DNA of 64,000 nt from Pleionea sp. CnH1-48 (GCF_024124665.1 NZ_JAMXSB010000007.1:62001-126000); one strand, 5' to 3'; shown: positions 45,550 to 54,575, counted from the first letter of the stretch. A program made the numbers and translations. Notes: generated from the sequence alone by a model not told the origin.

Positions 45550-46554
45550 ATGCCGACATCACCTGATACGTTAATTCGAAAAATTATGATGCTGCAACGG
45601 CTCCCAACTCAGGGAAAAATGACAGCAGGAGAGCTATGTCAATATCTTGAGCAAGAAGGTTTTCCGGTATCACGACGCACTGTAGAAAGAGACTTAAAAT
45701 CGCTTGAAGGCTACTTCGGTGTTTGTTGCGATAACAATACCGACACCTATGGATGGTCTGTGGATTTAAAGTCCATTCAACAAATAGGACAAATGGGCGT
45801 ATCGCAGGCCATTACCTATTTTATCGCCGAAAAGGTGCTCAGCGATATCACCCCCAACAATCTTCTCAAATCCATGCAGCCCATGTTTAACATGGCTAAG
45901 AGAACGCTCAGCAGTAACAAAAACATCCATGCTCGCTGGCCAGACAAGGTTATGATCATTCCGGAGTTTATTGGTTTACAGAAGAAACCAGTAAAGCAAG
46001 AGATTCTGGACAACGTTTTTGATGCCTTACTAAGCGAGAGCCAGATTGAGATAAGTTATACAAAACGTGGCCAAACTAAGCCCAAACGCTATCAGCTAAG
46101 CCCATTAGGCATCGTAGTAAAGGGTCCAATACAATACTTGGTGGCTTATGACGAAAATCCAGAGAGTCGAGCAGTAAAGAGCTTTGTTCTTCATCGAATG
46201 GTCAGCTGTCGCGAATCTTTTGAGCCCATCAGCGTGCCGCAGGACTTCACCTTATCGAACTATGTTGAAGAAGGTGCCATTAACTTCAGTTTTAAACCAT
46301 CAAAAATTCGCTTTAAAGCCATCGTCGACGAAAGAGTATGGGCTACTTTGATAGAAAACCCTCTTGGAGAAGATCAACAGCTCAAAGAAAAGAATGGCAA
46401 AATGGAGCTGCAAGTTACGGTTGCCAACACCTATGATTTCGAGCGTTGGGTATTAGGCTACGCCAGTCATATTACTGTATTACAGCCCAAAAAGATGGTT
46501 GATAAAGTAAAGGACTACATTGCAGAAATGATCCAAAATTACGATATAAAATGA
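45550..46554 (+). CDS. WYL-domain transcriptional regulator
   Basis: 334 aa. N-terminal DeoR/HTH_11-type helix-turn-helix (about 10-60: MTAGELCQYLEQEGFPVSRRTVERDL), a linker, and a WYL domain (about 155-230) with QLSPLGIVVKGPIQYLVAYDEN, then a C-terminal WCX-like domain (RWVLGYASHITVLQP). WYL domains sense ligands, often nucleic-acid or nucleotide related, and WYL regulators often sit near defence genes. AAAGGA precedes the ATG. The target is unknown. Confidence 0.9.
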   Translation: MPTSPDTLIRKIMMLQRLPTQGKMTAGELCQYLEQEGFPVSRRTVERDLKSLEGYFGVCCDNNTDTYGWSVDLKSIQQIGQMGVSQAITYFIAEKVLSDITPNNLLKSMQPMFNMAKRTLSSNKNIHARWPDKVMIIPEFIGLQKKPVKQEILDNVFDALLSESQIEISYTKRGQTKPKRYQLSPLGIVVKGPIQYLVAYDENPESRAVKSFVLHRMVSCRESFEPISVPQDFTLSNYVEEGAINFSFKPSKIRFKAIVDERVWATLIENPLGEDQQLKEKNGKMELQVTVANTYDFERWVLGYASHITVLQPKKMVDKVKDYIAEMIQNYDIK

Positions 46555-46565
46555 TCCTTCATTAA

Positions 46566-46596
46566 AGAAACCGCTTTTCTTAGAAAAGCGGTTTCT
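46566..46596. terminator. Bidirectional hairpin between the WYL regulator and the protease
   Basis: AGAAACCGCTTTTCT / AGAAAAGCGGTTTCT, 15 perfect arms, 11 bases after the WYL stop and 24 bases before the end of the convergent protease gene. Confidence 0.75.
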
Positions 46597-46620
46597 CGTC
46601 TATCAGTATTACTTCACATA

Positions 46621-48468
46621 TTACTCATAAGTACCAGTAAGCGTTAGATCATCATACGCATTCCAGGTACGCACAATAACCCAGTAGCCACCAGGCTCAG
46701 GATTGTTGATCACACAGGTTTCGTTACTATCTAATGAAATATCACGGCAATCGTATTGTGACGTTGTTGGCTGGAAGCTTTTGCGAACATACAAATCAGC
46801 ATCGCCATTGTCAGCAAAGGTTTTGAATGTTAGCTTAGTCATTCCCGCAGGTACGTTAATACGGAAAATATCGTTCTCACCACGGCTGGTGCCAGAAATA
46901 TTTTTAATCACCATTTGTGGGTCAACAATCTCGGCAACAGTTACAGTTCGTGTAATCGAATCGGTAATGTCATCGTTATCGGTAACCGTGAGAGTGACTT
47001 CATAGCTACCCGCTTCATCATAAGTGTGAATAGGGTTTGCATCTGAAGAGGTATTTCCATCACCGAAATCCCAGGCATGACTTTCGATGGTTCCATTGCT
47101 GTCATTACTGTGATCAGTAAAGGTGACTTCAAGCTCATTAGTCGTATAACCAAAAGCAGCTCTTGGATCACCATTAGGTGGCACTTCATTATCCCCATCA
47201 GGAATAACACCACCAAAGAAGTTAGCAACCTGAGGCCAGATTAGATCAATACGAACCCCCTGATTTTCACAGCCGCCAAAGTGGTGCAATGCGATGACCT
47301 TATTTGAGCTAGCAGCTAATACCGGTGAACCCGAGCTCCCACCAATGGTGTCACACATATATCCAATGTCAGTATCGGCACCACGACCAAAAGCAAGTGG
47401 AGAGTCAACTCGACAAACCCCGCCCGCATTCTGATCACTTTCTATCGATAATTCTTTAGGATTACCTGAACCGTGTTGAGAAATATAAATGCGTTCATCC
47501 TGCAATGCATTCCTAACGTCCAATCCATAATAACCGAAGCTCTCAACCGCAGGAAAATCATTGATGGAGAACAGAGTATAATCCAGCGTGTAATCTGTCT
47601 TTAATAACTGATCGCCAGTAACAATAGTTGTATCATTAGTGGTACCGCTACCACAGCCAGTACGCTGATAGTTAAACCAGACCTCAGTACCTGACAAAGT
47701 CGATTGGCTACCAACACAGTGATTGTTGGTAAACATGTGATTGTCTTCGCCCACTCTCCAGGCAGTACAAAGACCAGAACCATTCATTAAGATACGAGCA
47801 GTAGGTCGTGTACGCTCATACTCAACAGGGTGAGAATCTGCCCAACACTGCACGTCTCGACGCTCATTCACACCACAGGTAGACAAACGTCCAGTGGGAT
47901 CACTGCTGGTTTGATTCCACAATAAGCGCTGGATCTCTTGCTCAGAGTAACCTTGCATCGCAAAGTCTACATGAACCTGATAACGCTCGTTGACACTTTT
48001 TTCTGCCACAAACTCAACAATGGCAGTGTCGCCAACAATCGATAAAGCAGAAAAACGATTAACACCGTCATCGTTAATGCTTTCGTCCAAAGTCATTTTT
48101 TTTGCTTCGGTATTGGAGTAACGATAACTTTGGCTACCATCAGGACTACGAACTAAAACGTAACTGCCATCAGGAATATTAAATTGAGCAAAGTGAACTT
48201 TGATAAAGCTGGCATTCTTCTTGGTGATGACCATTTGCTTGTCGCTCAATACAGAAAAAGCACCAGGTCGAAACATTGCCGATGAACGACTATCGGCAAG
48301 CATAGCATTCAGTGACTTTTTATCGGCCACAGTAATCATTTGTTGCTTAGATGAGGACTCCATCTGTGCAGGAGCATCAGTTCTTGATAAAGAATCTGCC
48401 GCAATCGCATTTCCCCCCAAAAGAAACAGCGAAGCCATTATTGCAGACTTAACGGATGTATTGTTCAT
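46621..48468 (-). CDS. Secreted trypsin-like protease with PKD and PPC domains
   Basis: 615 aa from ATG 48468 (GAGGTAATT upstream); the longer frame (48513) lacks a proper signal start. Signal peptide ends at AIAA. A pro-region of about 180 residues is followed by an S1-type protease with His250 (TNNHCVG), Asp296 (LDYTLFSI) and Ser381 (GGSSGSPVL). A PKD domain (about 435-515, HAWDFGDGNTSSDANP) and a bacterial pre-peptidase C-terminal domain (about 520-615, GDADLYVRKSF) follow. Secreted, probably via type II secretion, with C-terminal modules assisting export or substrate binding. Confidence 0.92.
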   Translation of the reverse strand: MNNTSVKSAIMASLFLLGGNAIAADSLSRTDAPAQMESSSKQQMITVADKKSLNAMLADSRSSAMFRPGAFSVLSDKQMVITKKNASFIKVHFAQFNIPDGSYVLVRSPDGSQSYRYSNTEAKKMTLDESINDDGVNRFSALSIVGDTAIVEFVAEKSVNERYQVHVDFAMQGYSEQEIQRLLWNQTSSDPTGRLSTCGVNERRDVQCWADSHPVEYERTRPTARILMNGSGLCTAWRVGEDNHMFTNNHCVGSQSTLSGTEVWFNYQRTGCGSGTTNDTTIVTGDQLLKTDYTLDYTLFSINDFPAVESFGYYGLDVRNALQDERIYISQHGSGNPKELSIESDQNAGGVCRVDSPLAFGRGADTDIGYMCDTIGGSSGSPVLAASSNKVIALHHFGGCENQGVRIDLIWPQVANFFGGVIPDGDNEVPPNGDPRAAFGYTTNELEVTFTDHSNDSNGTIESHAWDFGDGNTSSDANPIHTYDEAGSYEVTLTVTDNDDITDSITRTVTVAEIVDPQMVIKNISGTSRGENDIFRINVPAGMTKLTFKTFADNGDADLYVRKSFQPTTSQYDCRDISLDSNETCVINNPEPGGYWVIVRTWNAYDDLTLTGTYE

Positions 48469-48810
48469 AATTACCTCGTTGAAAATTAATCGCCAATTAC
48501 CCAACTGACTCATCTTTCAATTAATCTCAAACTCGGAAATTTTATTTGGATAATAACCAGCGATATCCCTATTTTTTATAAAGTGTGATTTACGAGTAAA
48601 ATCAGTGATTAACTTATTCAAAGATAAGCGCAAACCAATTTAGACAAAGCCGCTTTTATTATCGATAACATAAAACTACAAATTTTGTTAAATTCAGCGT
48701 TTAATAAGACTACGAGATTGTAAATATTACAGCTTATTCACCTGTGCAATATATAACCTTATAATAGAAGGTTGGTAAACACTGCAATAAATACAGCACT
48801 TACTTATTAA

Positions 48811-48937
48811 TATACTCAAAGTATTTCAAGGTGCAGGTAGGCGGCCAGCAAGCGAATCCCCTGAGCTTAGATAGACTAAGTGATTGGGGTGAGTGCGCGC
48901 AGCCAACACCACTGCACCTTGAAAGGCGACGGGTATA
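48811..48937 (+). repeat. Intergenic palindromic repeat, unit 1
   Basis: 127 bases with inverted ends: TATACTCAAAGTATTTCAAGG at the left (20+ bases) answered by CCTTGAAAGGCGACGGGTATA at the right. The core TAGGCGGCCAGCAAGCGAAT, CCCCTGAGCTTAG and TGATTGGGGTGAGTGCGCGC is shared with unit 2. It resembles the TATACCC...GGGTATA intergenic elements common in Vibrio and Shewanella relatives. Confidence 0.85.
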
Positions 48938-49073
48938 CCCAAAGTATTTCAAGGTACAGGTAGGCGGCCAGCAAGCGAATCCCCTGAGCTTAGCTTTACT
49001 AAGTGATTGGGGTGAGTGCGCGCAGCGCTGCAACTTGAACATCAGCGCTGCTCCTTGAAAGGCGACGGGTATA
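48934..49073 (+). repeat. Intergenic palindromic repeat, unit 2
   Basis: 140 bases, overlapping unit 1 by the shared TATA and nearly identical in its first 95 bases. Near the right end a short CAGCGCTG sequence is duplicated around a CAACTTGAACAT insertion, giving nested palindromes. Ends with GACGGGTATA. Confidence 0.85.
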
Positions 49074-49080
49074 AGTATTT

Positions 49081-50508
49081 TTATCCTTTCTTTAAATACT
49101 TGTTAGGATCAACAGGTTTGTCCCCTTCTCGCACTTCAAAATGAACATGGGGCCCAGTAGTTCTTCCTGTTGCACCAACCGTAGCAATTGTTTGTCCTTT
49201 AAAAACGATTTCTCCTTCAAGAACACTTCTATCATTCAGGTGAGAGTAAAGTGTTTGAACATTATTTTTATGCTCTATGATAATTATTTTTCCATACCCT
49301 CTATGGCCTTTAAGTTCATCCGTAGATAAAACCACTCGGCCATCTTCGGCTGCTAAGATGGGTGTTCCTGTATCAGCTTTATAATCAATGCCGCGATGAA
49401 AGTTTTGCTTATTAAAGATGACTCTTGATCCATAGTCTGACGATATGTCAGGCTGCTTAACAGGAGTGATCATTGACAAAGGCTCATCGGACTGACCTCC
49501 ACTGACTAACACTGGCTGCATTGCCAAAGACAACCCTGTAAATAGCGCAGCGGCAGTGCTAATGCCCACTTTTGCTCGCCATGACTTGCCAAGGGATGCA
49601 CCAGGGTGCATGATATTATGTATTCTCATTCTGAAACTCCATTGATTATCGGGTGAGAAGGGTGCCGTAATCGAGTCACGATCGATTACGGCACATTGAC
49701 GAAGTGTCTTTAACATTGCTTGTGCATAGACGCTTCGTAAATCAGGTTGCTGTGCCAAAACATTAGCATCACACTCCAGCTCACTTGCCAGATCGATTCG
49801 TTTTTTAAAGTAATACAGCGCTGGATTAAACCAGCAAAAACATTCTATTAAACGAATAAAAAATATCAGGTGCGGGTCTTTTTTCTTTAAATGGGTCCAT
49901 TCATGCTCTATCACTAACGACTGTTGCCTGGTAGAAAGCTGCGCAAAAAGGCTCTGCGGTAACATCAACACCTTATCAGGCCAGCGACATACAAAAGGTG
50001 GCACATTATTTCTCGTTACACGGATCTGCAAAGACTCTTCCGCCTCTACAGAGGTTAACAGGTGACTGACTTCCGAATTAATGTCCCGGCTATCGCGAAA
50101 GTCTATGGCGCTGGTTATCAGCTTTTTCAAACGTTGTAACTGCAAAGAGAAGTTAAGCAACTTAACTAGGCAGCCAATCACATAAATGCCCATCCATATC
50201 CAGGCAAAAGAGCTCAAAGAAAGAAAAGAAACCTCCTCGCTCACATCATACTCACTGGGTGCTGCAACTTGCGTAGCGCTACTCTCGGGTGCGGTGGACA
50301 TTAGCTCCAGTACTAGAATTCCGTTATTTGATTTCTCAGGTAGTAGAAAGAACAAAAGCGGTATGCAAGTAACCACTAAGCAGGCAAACCAGAAATCGCG
50401 CCACTGACCAAGCGAAGGAAAAAAACGCAGCAACATACAACATAGCAGGAAAAGCACTCCTCCAATAACAAAGCTGTACGCACATAAGATTGCAAATTGA
50501 TGCGCCAT
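49081..50508 (-). CDS. BlaR1/MecR1-like M56 protease fused to an M23 endopeptidase domain
   Basis: 475 aa from ATG 50508 (CAGGAA upstream). The N-terminal half is an M56 membrane metalloprotease: four hydrophobic segments and cytoplasmic zinc motif HEWTH (202-206) followed by KKKDP. The C-terminal ~140 residues form an M23 peptidase domain (HRGIDYKADTGTPI ... YSHLNDRS ... TGRTTGPHVHFEV). Instead of a penicillin-sensing domain it thus carries a murein-hydrolase-type domain in the periplasm. It lies directly downstream of a BlaI-like repressor, implying signal-induced repressor cleavage. Confidence 0.85.
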   Translation of the reverse strand: MAHQFAILCAYSFVIGGVLFLLCCMLLRFFPSLGQWRDFWFACLVVTCIPLLFFLLPEKSNNGILVLELMSTAPESSATQVAAPSEYDVSEEVSFLSLSSFAWIWMGIYVIGCLVKLLNFSLQLQRLKKLITSAIDFRDSRDINSEVSHLLTSVEAEESLQIRVTRNNVPPFVCRWPDKVLMLPQSLFAQLSTRQQSLVIEHEWTHLKKKDPHLIFFIRLIECFCWFNPALYYFKKRIDLASELECDANVLAQQPDLRSVYAQAMLKTLRQCAVIDRDSITAPFSPDNQWSFRMRIHNIMHPGASLGKSWRAKVGISTAAALFTGLSLAMQPVLVSGGQSDEPLSMITPVKQPDISSDYGSRVIFNKQNFHRGIDYKADTGTPILAAEDGRVVLSTDELKGHRGYGKIIIIEHKNNVQTLYSHLNDRSVLEGEIVFKGQTIATVGATGRTTGPHVHFEVREGDKPVDPNKYLKKG

Positions 50509-50512
50509 AGTA

Positions 50513-50899
50513 TTATTCCTGCGTATCACTTTTTTCTGATGACGACTGCAAAAGAGCTTCTAACTCTTTAACCTCATCTTCATTCAGCAGCTTACTGTCA
50601 ACAAAAGTAGAAACAGGCAAAGGTCCATCTAGCTCTAACACTCGACGAGCAAAATCACGAACGAAAGAAGCCAGGGTGCTAACCTTTTTTAAAGCTGGAC
50701 GATAAATTCGAATCCCATGCGCATCCTCGGCGACAATCCACTGTTTTTGCATCATGCGCTCCAGCGTTTTACGCGTAGATGAATACGACCAGTCGAGCTC
50801 ATCGACAACTAGCTCGTGAATTTCTCGAGCGCTTAATGGCTCCTGCTTCCATAATGCTTTCAACAAGCACAATTCAGTGGGGGACGGTTTCGCCGACAT
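50513..50899 (-). CDS. BlaI/MecI-family repressor
   Basis: 128 aa from ATG 50899; earlier in-frame codons (to 50944) precede the CAGGTAA ribosome site. Winged helix (about 3-75: SPTELCLLKALWKQEPLSAREI ... YSSTRKTLERMMQKQWIV) and the dimerisation/cleavage region typical of BlaI/MecI. BlaI repressors are normally cut by the partner M56 protease on signal. It ends 5 bases before the M56-M23 start, so the two form an operon. Confidence 0.88.
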   Translation of the reverse strand: MSAKPSPTELCLLKALWKQEPLSAREIHELVVDELDWSYSSTRKTLERMMQKQWIVAEDAHGIRIYRPALKKVSTLASFVRDFARRVLELDGPLPVSTFVDSKLLNEDEVKELEALLQSSSEKSDTQE

Positions 50900-50925
50900 A
50901 GTAGAATTACCTGATAAGTTACTCC

Positions 50926-50950
50926 TGACACAATTATGCGACAAGTGTCA
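50926..50950 (-). promoter_or_regulatory. Possible BlaI-type operator
   Basis: Dyad TGACAC ... GTGTCA over 25 bases, containing the tighter GACA-AG-TGTC (50939-50948), 27 bases upstream of the repressor start. Position and TGTCA/TGACA character fit autoregulation, but it is not the classical TACA/TGTA operator. Confidence 0.35.
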
Positions 50951-51056
50951 CACGATGTCAACTAACACTTACAGAGTAGCGAGAAAAAACAGCTGGATAT
51001 GAGATATAACCTTTTGATAAGCTTAGGATTCTAACGAGACTTAAGATAAGCAGGCT

Positions 51057-51683
51057 ATGTCAAATATCAACTCTCTCGAACAGCGTTGGCAACAGCTCTT
51101 TAGCAAGGGCTATAACACCTCCATTGTTCAGCAACACTTTGACAAAATTACGACCTACTACAACGAAGCTCACCGTTACTACCATACTCTCAAACATATA
51201 GAAGCCTGCCTAAAACACTTTGATGAAGTCTCTGAGCAAATAGATGAGCCAGAAAGCTTTGAGCTAGCCCTTTGGTATCACGACGTTATTTATTCAACTC
51301 GCCGTAAAGACAATGAAAAACAAAGTGCAAACTTGGCAGAACAGTGCCTACAACAAATTAACTATCCGAGTAATCAAATAGCCACAGTCAAAAGGCTCAT
51401 TAACATCACAGCACATCCATCTCCAGTGCACTCTGAAGACGAAAAGTTGATGGTGGATATCGATCTTTCTATTTTAGGTGCACCAACCGATATTTTTATG
51501 AACTATGAGCGCAATGTTCGTAGTGAGTTTCGGTGGGTTCCTAACTTGATTTACAAAATCGAAAGAAAAAAAGTTTTAGAAAGCTTTATCAAAGAAGAAA
51601 ACATTTATAAGACAAATTATTTTAAAGATAAGTTAGAAAAAAATGCTAGAAGCAATATACAGAAGCTGATTAAAAGTCTGTAA
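51057..51683 (+). CDS. HD-domain predicted metal-dependent phosphohydrolase
   Basis: 208 aa resembling the COG4339-type HD family. Metal residues are expected from YYHTLKHIEACL (His), ALWYHDVIYSTRRKDNE (HD pair) and MVDIDLSILGAP (Asp). Enzymes of the HD superfamily hydrolyse phosphate esters of nucleotides, but the substrate of this family is unknown. Cytoplasmic. Divergent from the BlaI/M56 operon; the 317-base gap after it holds only a small palindrome. Confidence 0.83.
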   Translation: MSNINSLEQRWQQLFSKGYNTSIVQQHFDKITTYYNEAHRYYHTLKHIEACLKHFDEVSEQIDEPESFELALWYHDVIYSTRRKDNEKQSANLAEQCLQQINYPSNQIATVKRLINITAHPSPVHSEDEKLMVDIDLSILGAPTDIFMNYERNVRSEFRWVPNLIYKIERKKVLESFIKEENIYKTNYFKDKLEKNARSNIQKLIKSL

Positions 51684-52000
51684 AAAATATCACAATTAAA
51701 CTTTATTTAACAAAACTATTTATCGTTACACCTGAAATATTTTGTCAAATGTATTGATATCTCTTTTCATATATTTGTTTGTCCATAGCCACCTATTAAC
51801 TTGTCTTTTTCGTTAACTTTTAAGCATCTTTTAAAAAATTATTGCCCAAATAAATTCCATAAATATGTATCTCAAATAACAGTTCCAATAAAAGTTATTC
51901 AATAACATTGAATACACTTGATGCCTTAACTAATTCTCGCGACACTGTTTTCCGCCGGCACAGAAAAGAAAGATTATATTTAGTTTAAAGGAGAACTATA
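51684..52000. other. 317-base AT-rich leader
   Basis: No gene. TATTCAAT / ATTGAATA (51896-51914, three-base spacer) is an operator-like dyad about 90 bases upstream of the next start; nothing else stands out. Confidence 0.4.
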
Positions 52001-52453
52001 ATGTTGCACAAAAACTTAAAAGTCGTCGCATCAACGCTTCTACTCACAGCTAGCAGTATTGCTTTTGCTGCTAACGATATTAATGATCAAGGAGATCAGT
52101 TTTCACAAGCTTCTTCAGATGGTGTACTCAAGTTTTCAGGTTTCATTGGCCTAAAATGTGCGAGTCCATCAACTTGTGGAAATTATTTTTCGGGTTGGGC
52201 TAGAGCAAAAGTTTATGAGAAATTTGAAGTAGACATCCCTCCTCGCCTGGAAATGCGCCTTTATTGGAAACAAAATACTCCAGCAGGTATTGCTGCGGGT
52301 CGAAATACTGCCAAAACGCTTGGAGCAGAATGTCCTGATGGCAGTCGAATGACAGCGACATGGACCTTGAGTAGCAGCGGCTATCCTCTTTCAGCAACAG
52401 CGATTGATTGTGATGGTCAACTGCACGCCTATTCAGTACGTCAGCCCTTCTAA
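52001..52453 (+). CDS. Exported protein of unknown function
   Basis: 150 aa with a strong AAAGGAG ribosome site and a clear signal peptide (residues 1-23, cut after AFA). The mature 127 residues contain four cysteines (GLKCASPSTCGNYF, GAECPDGS, IDCDGQ), consistent with two disulfides in the periplasm or outside the cell. No domain recognised. Single gene ending at a bidirectional hairpin. Confidence 0.72.
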   Translation: MLHKNLKVVASTLLLTASSIAFAANDINDQGDQFSQASSDGVLKFSGFIGLKCASPSTCGNYFSGWARAKVYEKFEVDIPPRLEMRLYWKQNTPAGIAAGRNTAKTLGAECPDGSRMTATWTLSSSGYPLSATAIDCDGQLHAYSVRQPF

Positions 52454-52459
52454 ACCAAA

Positions 52460-52489
52460 AAAGGCCATAAGCAGTAGCTCATGGCCTTT
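52460..52489. terminator. Bidirectional hairpin terminator
   Basis: AAAGGCCAT (52460-52468) / ATGGCCTTT (52481-52489) with inner AGC/GCT pairing; 7 bases after the plus-strand stop and 25 bases beyond the end of the convergent PDZ gene. T-rich on both strands. Confidence 0.72.
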
Positions 52490-52513
52490 GAACCTAATAC
52501 TTTCAAAGAAAAT

Positions 52514-53419
52514 TTAATATTCAAAGTGACATTTTTTCTTTTGAACTTTCCATATAACAGGCTGCCAATAGTCTTTAATCGCTCGACTTAACTTATTCGG
52601 CGTAACTCGAGCACCAATGTAGTAAACCTCATCAGGTTTTACATCAATCTCTAGCTCTAGAGATTGACGAACCGAGGGTAGGCGCATAGAAATGTAAGGA
52701 TCATCAATGAGCTCTTTTAAAACAAGAGTATGCTTGCCAACATTTAACTTATAGCTGTTTCGCTTAAAACTCACTTCGTTATCATCAATTTTTTTAAAAG
52801 AAGCTTCATATATACCTTTAGAACGGGGAGGACTGAAAAACACAGAGACCTCGCCACATGGAATATCATTCTCGGCAGATGCTAATCGATTATGAGAGAA
52901 GTCTTCGGTTCCAATTTCCAACTTCATGCTCGGCATAAAGCGTCCCGTTACTTCTGTTTCTATGGTTTGCGTTGAGCTGCCACGATCAATTTTTAGGCGC
53001 AAGTTCTGGCCAACAGTTAATAGCTGTAACGTATTAACGGCAGACTCAAAAGTATGCTTATTGATTCGGATATTATTGATCTCAGTCATAATATCGCCGC
53101 TTTTAATACCGATTTTTTCGGCTAAGCTTCCTGGAGAAACACTTAAAACTCTAACGCCATCTTCCTTTTCGGCCTCGATCACAATGCCTAAGTGAACCGA
53201 TTTTTGCGCAGGAGACTCCCAGTTGAAGGTAAAGCTCTCAAAGTTATTACCCGCTTTCTCTTCTGTTTCAGAAATAGCAAGCAAAGTGCTTTTAATTTGA
53301 AGTTTGAGCTGTTCTAACAAACGTTGTGAATCAGGGCTTAAATCTTTTTCATTAACTTGAGAAAAGACAAGAGGTGACAACACACACAAACAGGCACCAA
53401 TTATTGTTTTAATATTCAT
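52514..53419 (-). CDS. Exported PDZ-domain protein of an ECF sigma operon
   Basis: 301 aa with a signal peptide (1-20, cut near VFSQ) and a PDZ domain at about 75-160 (LGIVIEAEKEDGVRVLSVSPGSLAEKIGIKSGDIMTEINNIRINK). The C-terminal 130 residues are a beta-rich domain with DEVYYIGARVTPN. No protease domain. Third gene of sigma / anti-sigma / PDZ, 14 bases after the anti-sigma stop. PDZ proteins often bind C-terminal peptides, so it may sense envelope damage for this sigma system; inference. Confidence 0.8.
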   Translation of the reverse strand: MNIKTIIGACLCVLSPLVFSQVNEKDLSPDSQRLLEQLKLQIKSTLLAISETEEKAGNNFESFTFNWESPAQKSVHLGIVIEAEKEDGVRVLSVSPGSLAEKIGIKSGDIMTEINNIRINKHTFESAVNTLQLLTVGQNLRLKIDRGSSTQTIETEVTGRFMPSMKLEIGTEDFSHNRLASAENDIPCGEVSVFFSPPRSKGIYEASFKKIDDNEVSFKRNSYKLNVGKHTLVLKELIDDPYISMRLPSVRQSLELEIDVKPDEVYYIGARVTPNKLSRAIKDYWQPVIWKVQKKKCHFEY

Positions 53420-53433
53420 TTAATAAGTGCCTA

Positions 53434-53985
53434 CTAGATACTTAATGATTTTTTTTCTAAGTGTTGGCTTAACATATTTTGTAGAATCAACTTTCTCTCT
53501 TTCCATAGCTCGGTTTTTACTTTATCAGATTTAGAGTCCAGATAAGCCTTTTGTATCTTAAGGTCAATTTCATCTAATTGAATCTGACTTAGCTTTACGC
53601 TCACCTTATATTCAAATTGCTCGCTACTTCTTAATCTTTCGATCAACGCATACATTTGTTGGTTTTCGCTTACCAGCGAATCCAGCTCAGAATGGCTATC
53701 TTTAAATTCGTTAATCACTAAGAAGGAAACCAAGGCTAAGATTGAAGCAGCTAGTGCAGAAGTTAAGTGTCGCCATACGCGCACTTCTTTTACACTGGAT
53801 TGCATTTGATGCTCAACTTGCACATTGCGCCACACAGAGCGTTCCATTTTTAACTCTGGCAGTCGACTCAAGGACTTTCTCATAGACAAGAGATTGCCTT
53901 GCCGATAGCGGCATTCCTCACACGATTTAAGATGATCTAATTGCTCTGCGTCCGGCTCTAAAAGTTGCTCATCGCTTAAATGCAT
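53434..53985 (-). CDS. Zinc-type anti-sigma factor (single-pass membrane)
   Basis: 183 aa from ATG 53985, with GAGAG upstream inside the sigma gene. A HxxxCxxC zinc motif (HLKSCEEC) near residue 20 marks the cytoplasmic ZAS-type anti-sigma domain; a transmembrane helix follows (about 73-92), then a periplasmic coiled region (95-180). It overlaps the sigma gene by 17 bases. It would hold the sigma factor at the membrane until an envelope signal arrives. Confidence 0.8.
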   Translation of the reverse strand: MHLSDEQLLEPDAEQLDHLKSCEECRYRQGNLLSMRKSLSRLPELKMERSVWRNVQVEHQMQSSVKEVRVWRHLTSALAASILALVSFLVINEFKDSHSELDSLVSENQQMYALIERLRSSEQFEYKVSVKLSQIQLDEIDLKIQKAYLDSKSDKVKTELWKERKLILQNMLSQHLEKKSLSI

Positions 53986-54556
53986 TAGACGGCTCTCTCT
54001 TTTGTTGTGATGCATACTTCCTGAGTTGAGCAAAAGCTCGACTCAAAGTCACCTTAGAAAAACTCTCAGACTTATCAAACATCCGAGCGATTTCTTTATG
54101 GTTAAACCCTTCAACCTCATGCAGCAGCAATACAGCTCTGGAATTCATTGGCAATTTAGCTAACAACTTATCCAGATCCTGACAGCTTTCTAGCCAGTTA
54201 TTATTAAAAAGGTCACCATCTGACTCATAGAAGTACTCGTCTTCACCAACCAGGTGCAGACGTTGTGTACTGCGAATGCGGTTAATGGTTTCATTCGACA
54301 CAATGCGACGAACCCAACCACCTAACTCCTCGTAGCCACGAAAATTACGGATCCCCGTCATTACTTTAATAAACACATCCTGAGTAATGTCTTGAGCAAG
54401 ATCGTAATTATCCGATATGCGATAGGCCAAACTGAAACAGGCATTGGCGTAGGTGTCATAGATCACTTCCAGAGCACGCAAATCACCCTTACGAGCGCGA
54501 TCAATTAAAGTATGAGCAACCTTTTCACCAAATCCCAAAACAGCTTTCCCAAACAT
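53969..54556 (-). CDS. ECF RNA polymerase sigma factor
   Basis: 195 aa with region 2 (GDLRALEVIYDTYANACFSLAYRI ... DLAQDITQDVFIKVM ... FRGYEELGGWVRRIVSNETINRI) and region 4 (LPMNSRAVLLLHEVEGFNHKEIARMFDKSESFSKVTLSRAFAQLRKY). First gene of the sigma / anti-sigma / PDZ operon. The GEKVAHTLIDRARKGD opening is typical of RpoE-like ECF factors of gammaproteobacteria. The upstream region carries a candidate autoregulated promoter. Confidence 0.92.
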   Translation of the reverse strand: MFGKAVLGFGEKVAHTLIDRARKGDLRALEVIYDTYANACFSLAYRISDNYDLAQDITQDVFIKVMTGIRNFRGYEELGGWVRRIVSNETINRIRSTQRLHLVGEDEYFYESDGDLFNNNWLESCQDLDKLLAKLPMNSRAVLLLHEVEGFNHKEIARMFDKSESFSKVTLSRAFAQLRKYASQQKREPSNAFKR

Positions 54557-54575
54557 TTCGTTTTATTGTAACTAC

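Larger units (their letters stand above)
48469..49080. other. Intergenic region with two tandem repeat units
   Basis: 612 bases without a supported gene. The first 340 bases are AT-rich leader of the protease gene with a small AACCTT/AAGGTT palindrome near 48752-48770; the rest is filled by the two repeat units described separately. Confidence 0.6.

Noticed and set aside
48800-49058. ORFs on both strands within the repeat units
   Set aside because: They arise because the repeat is duplicated and open in several frames; the peptide is itself repetitive.
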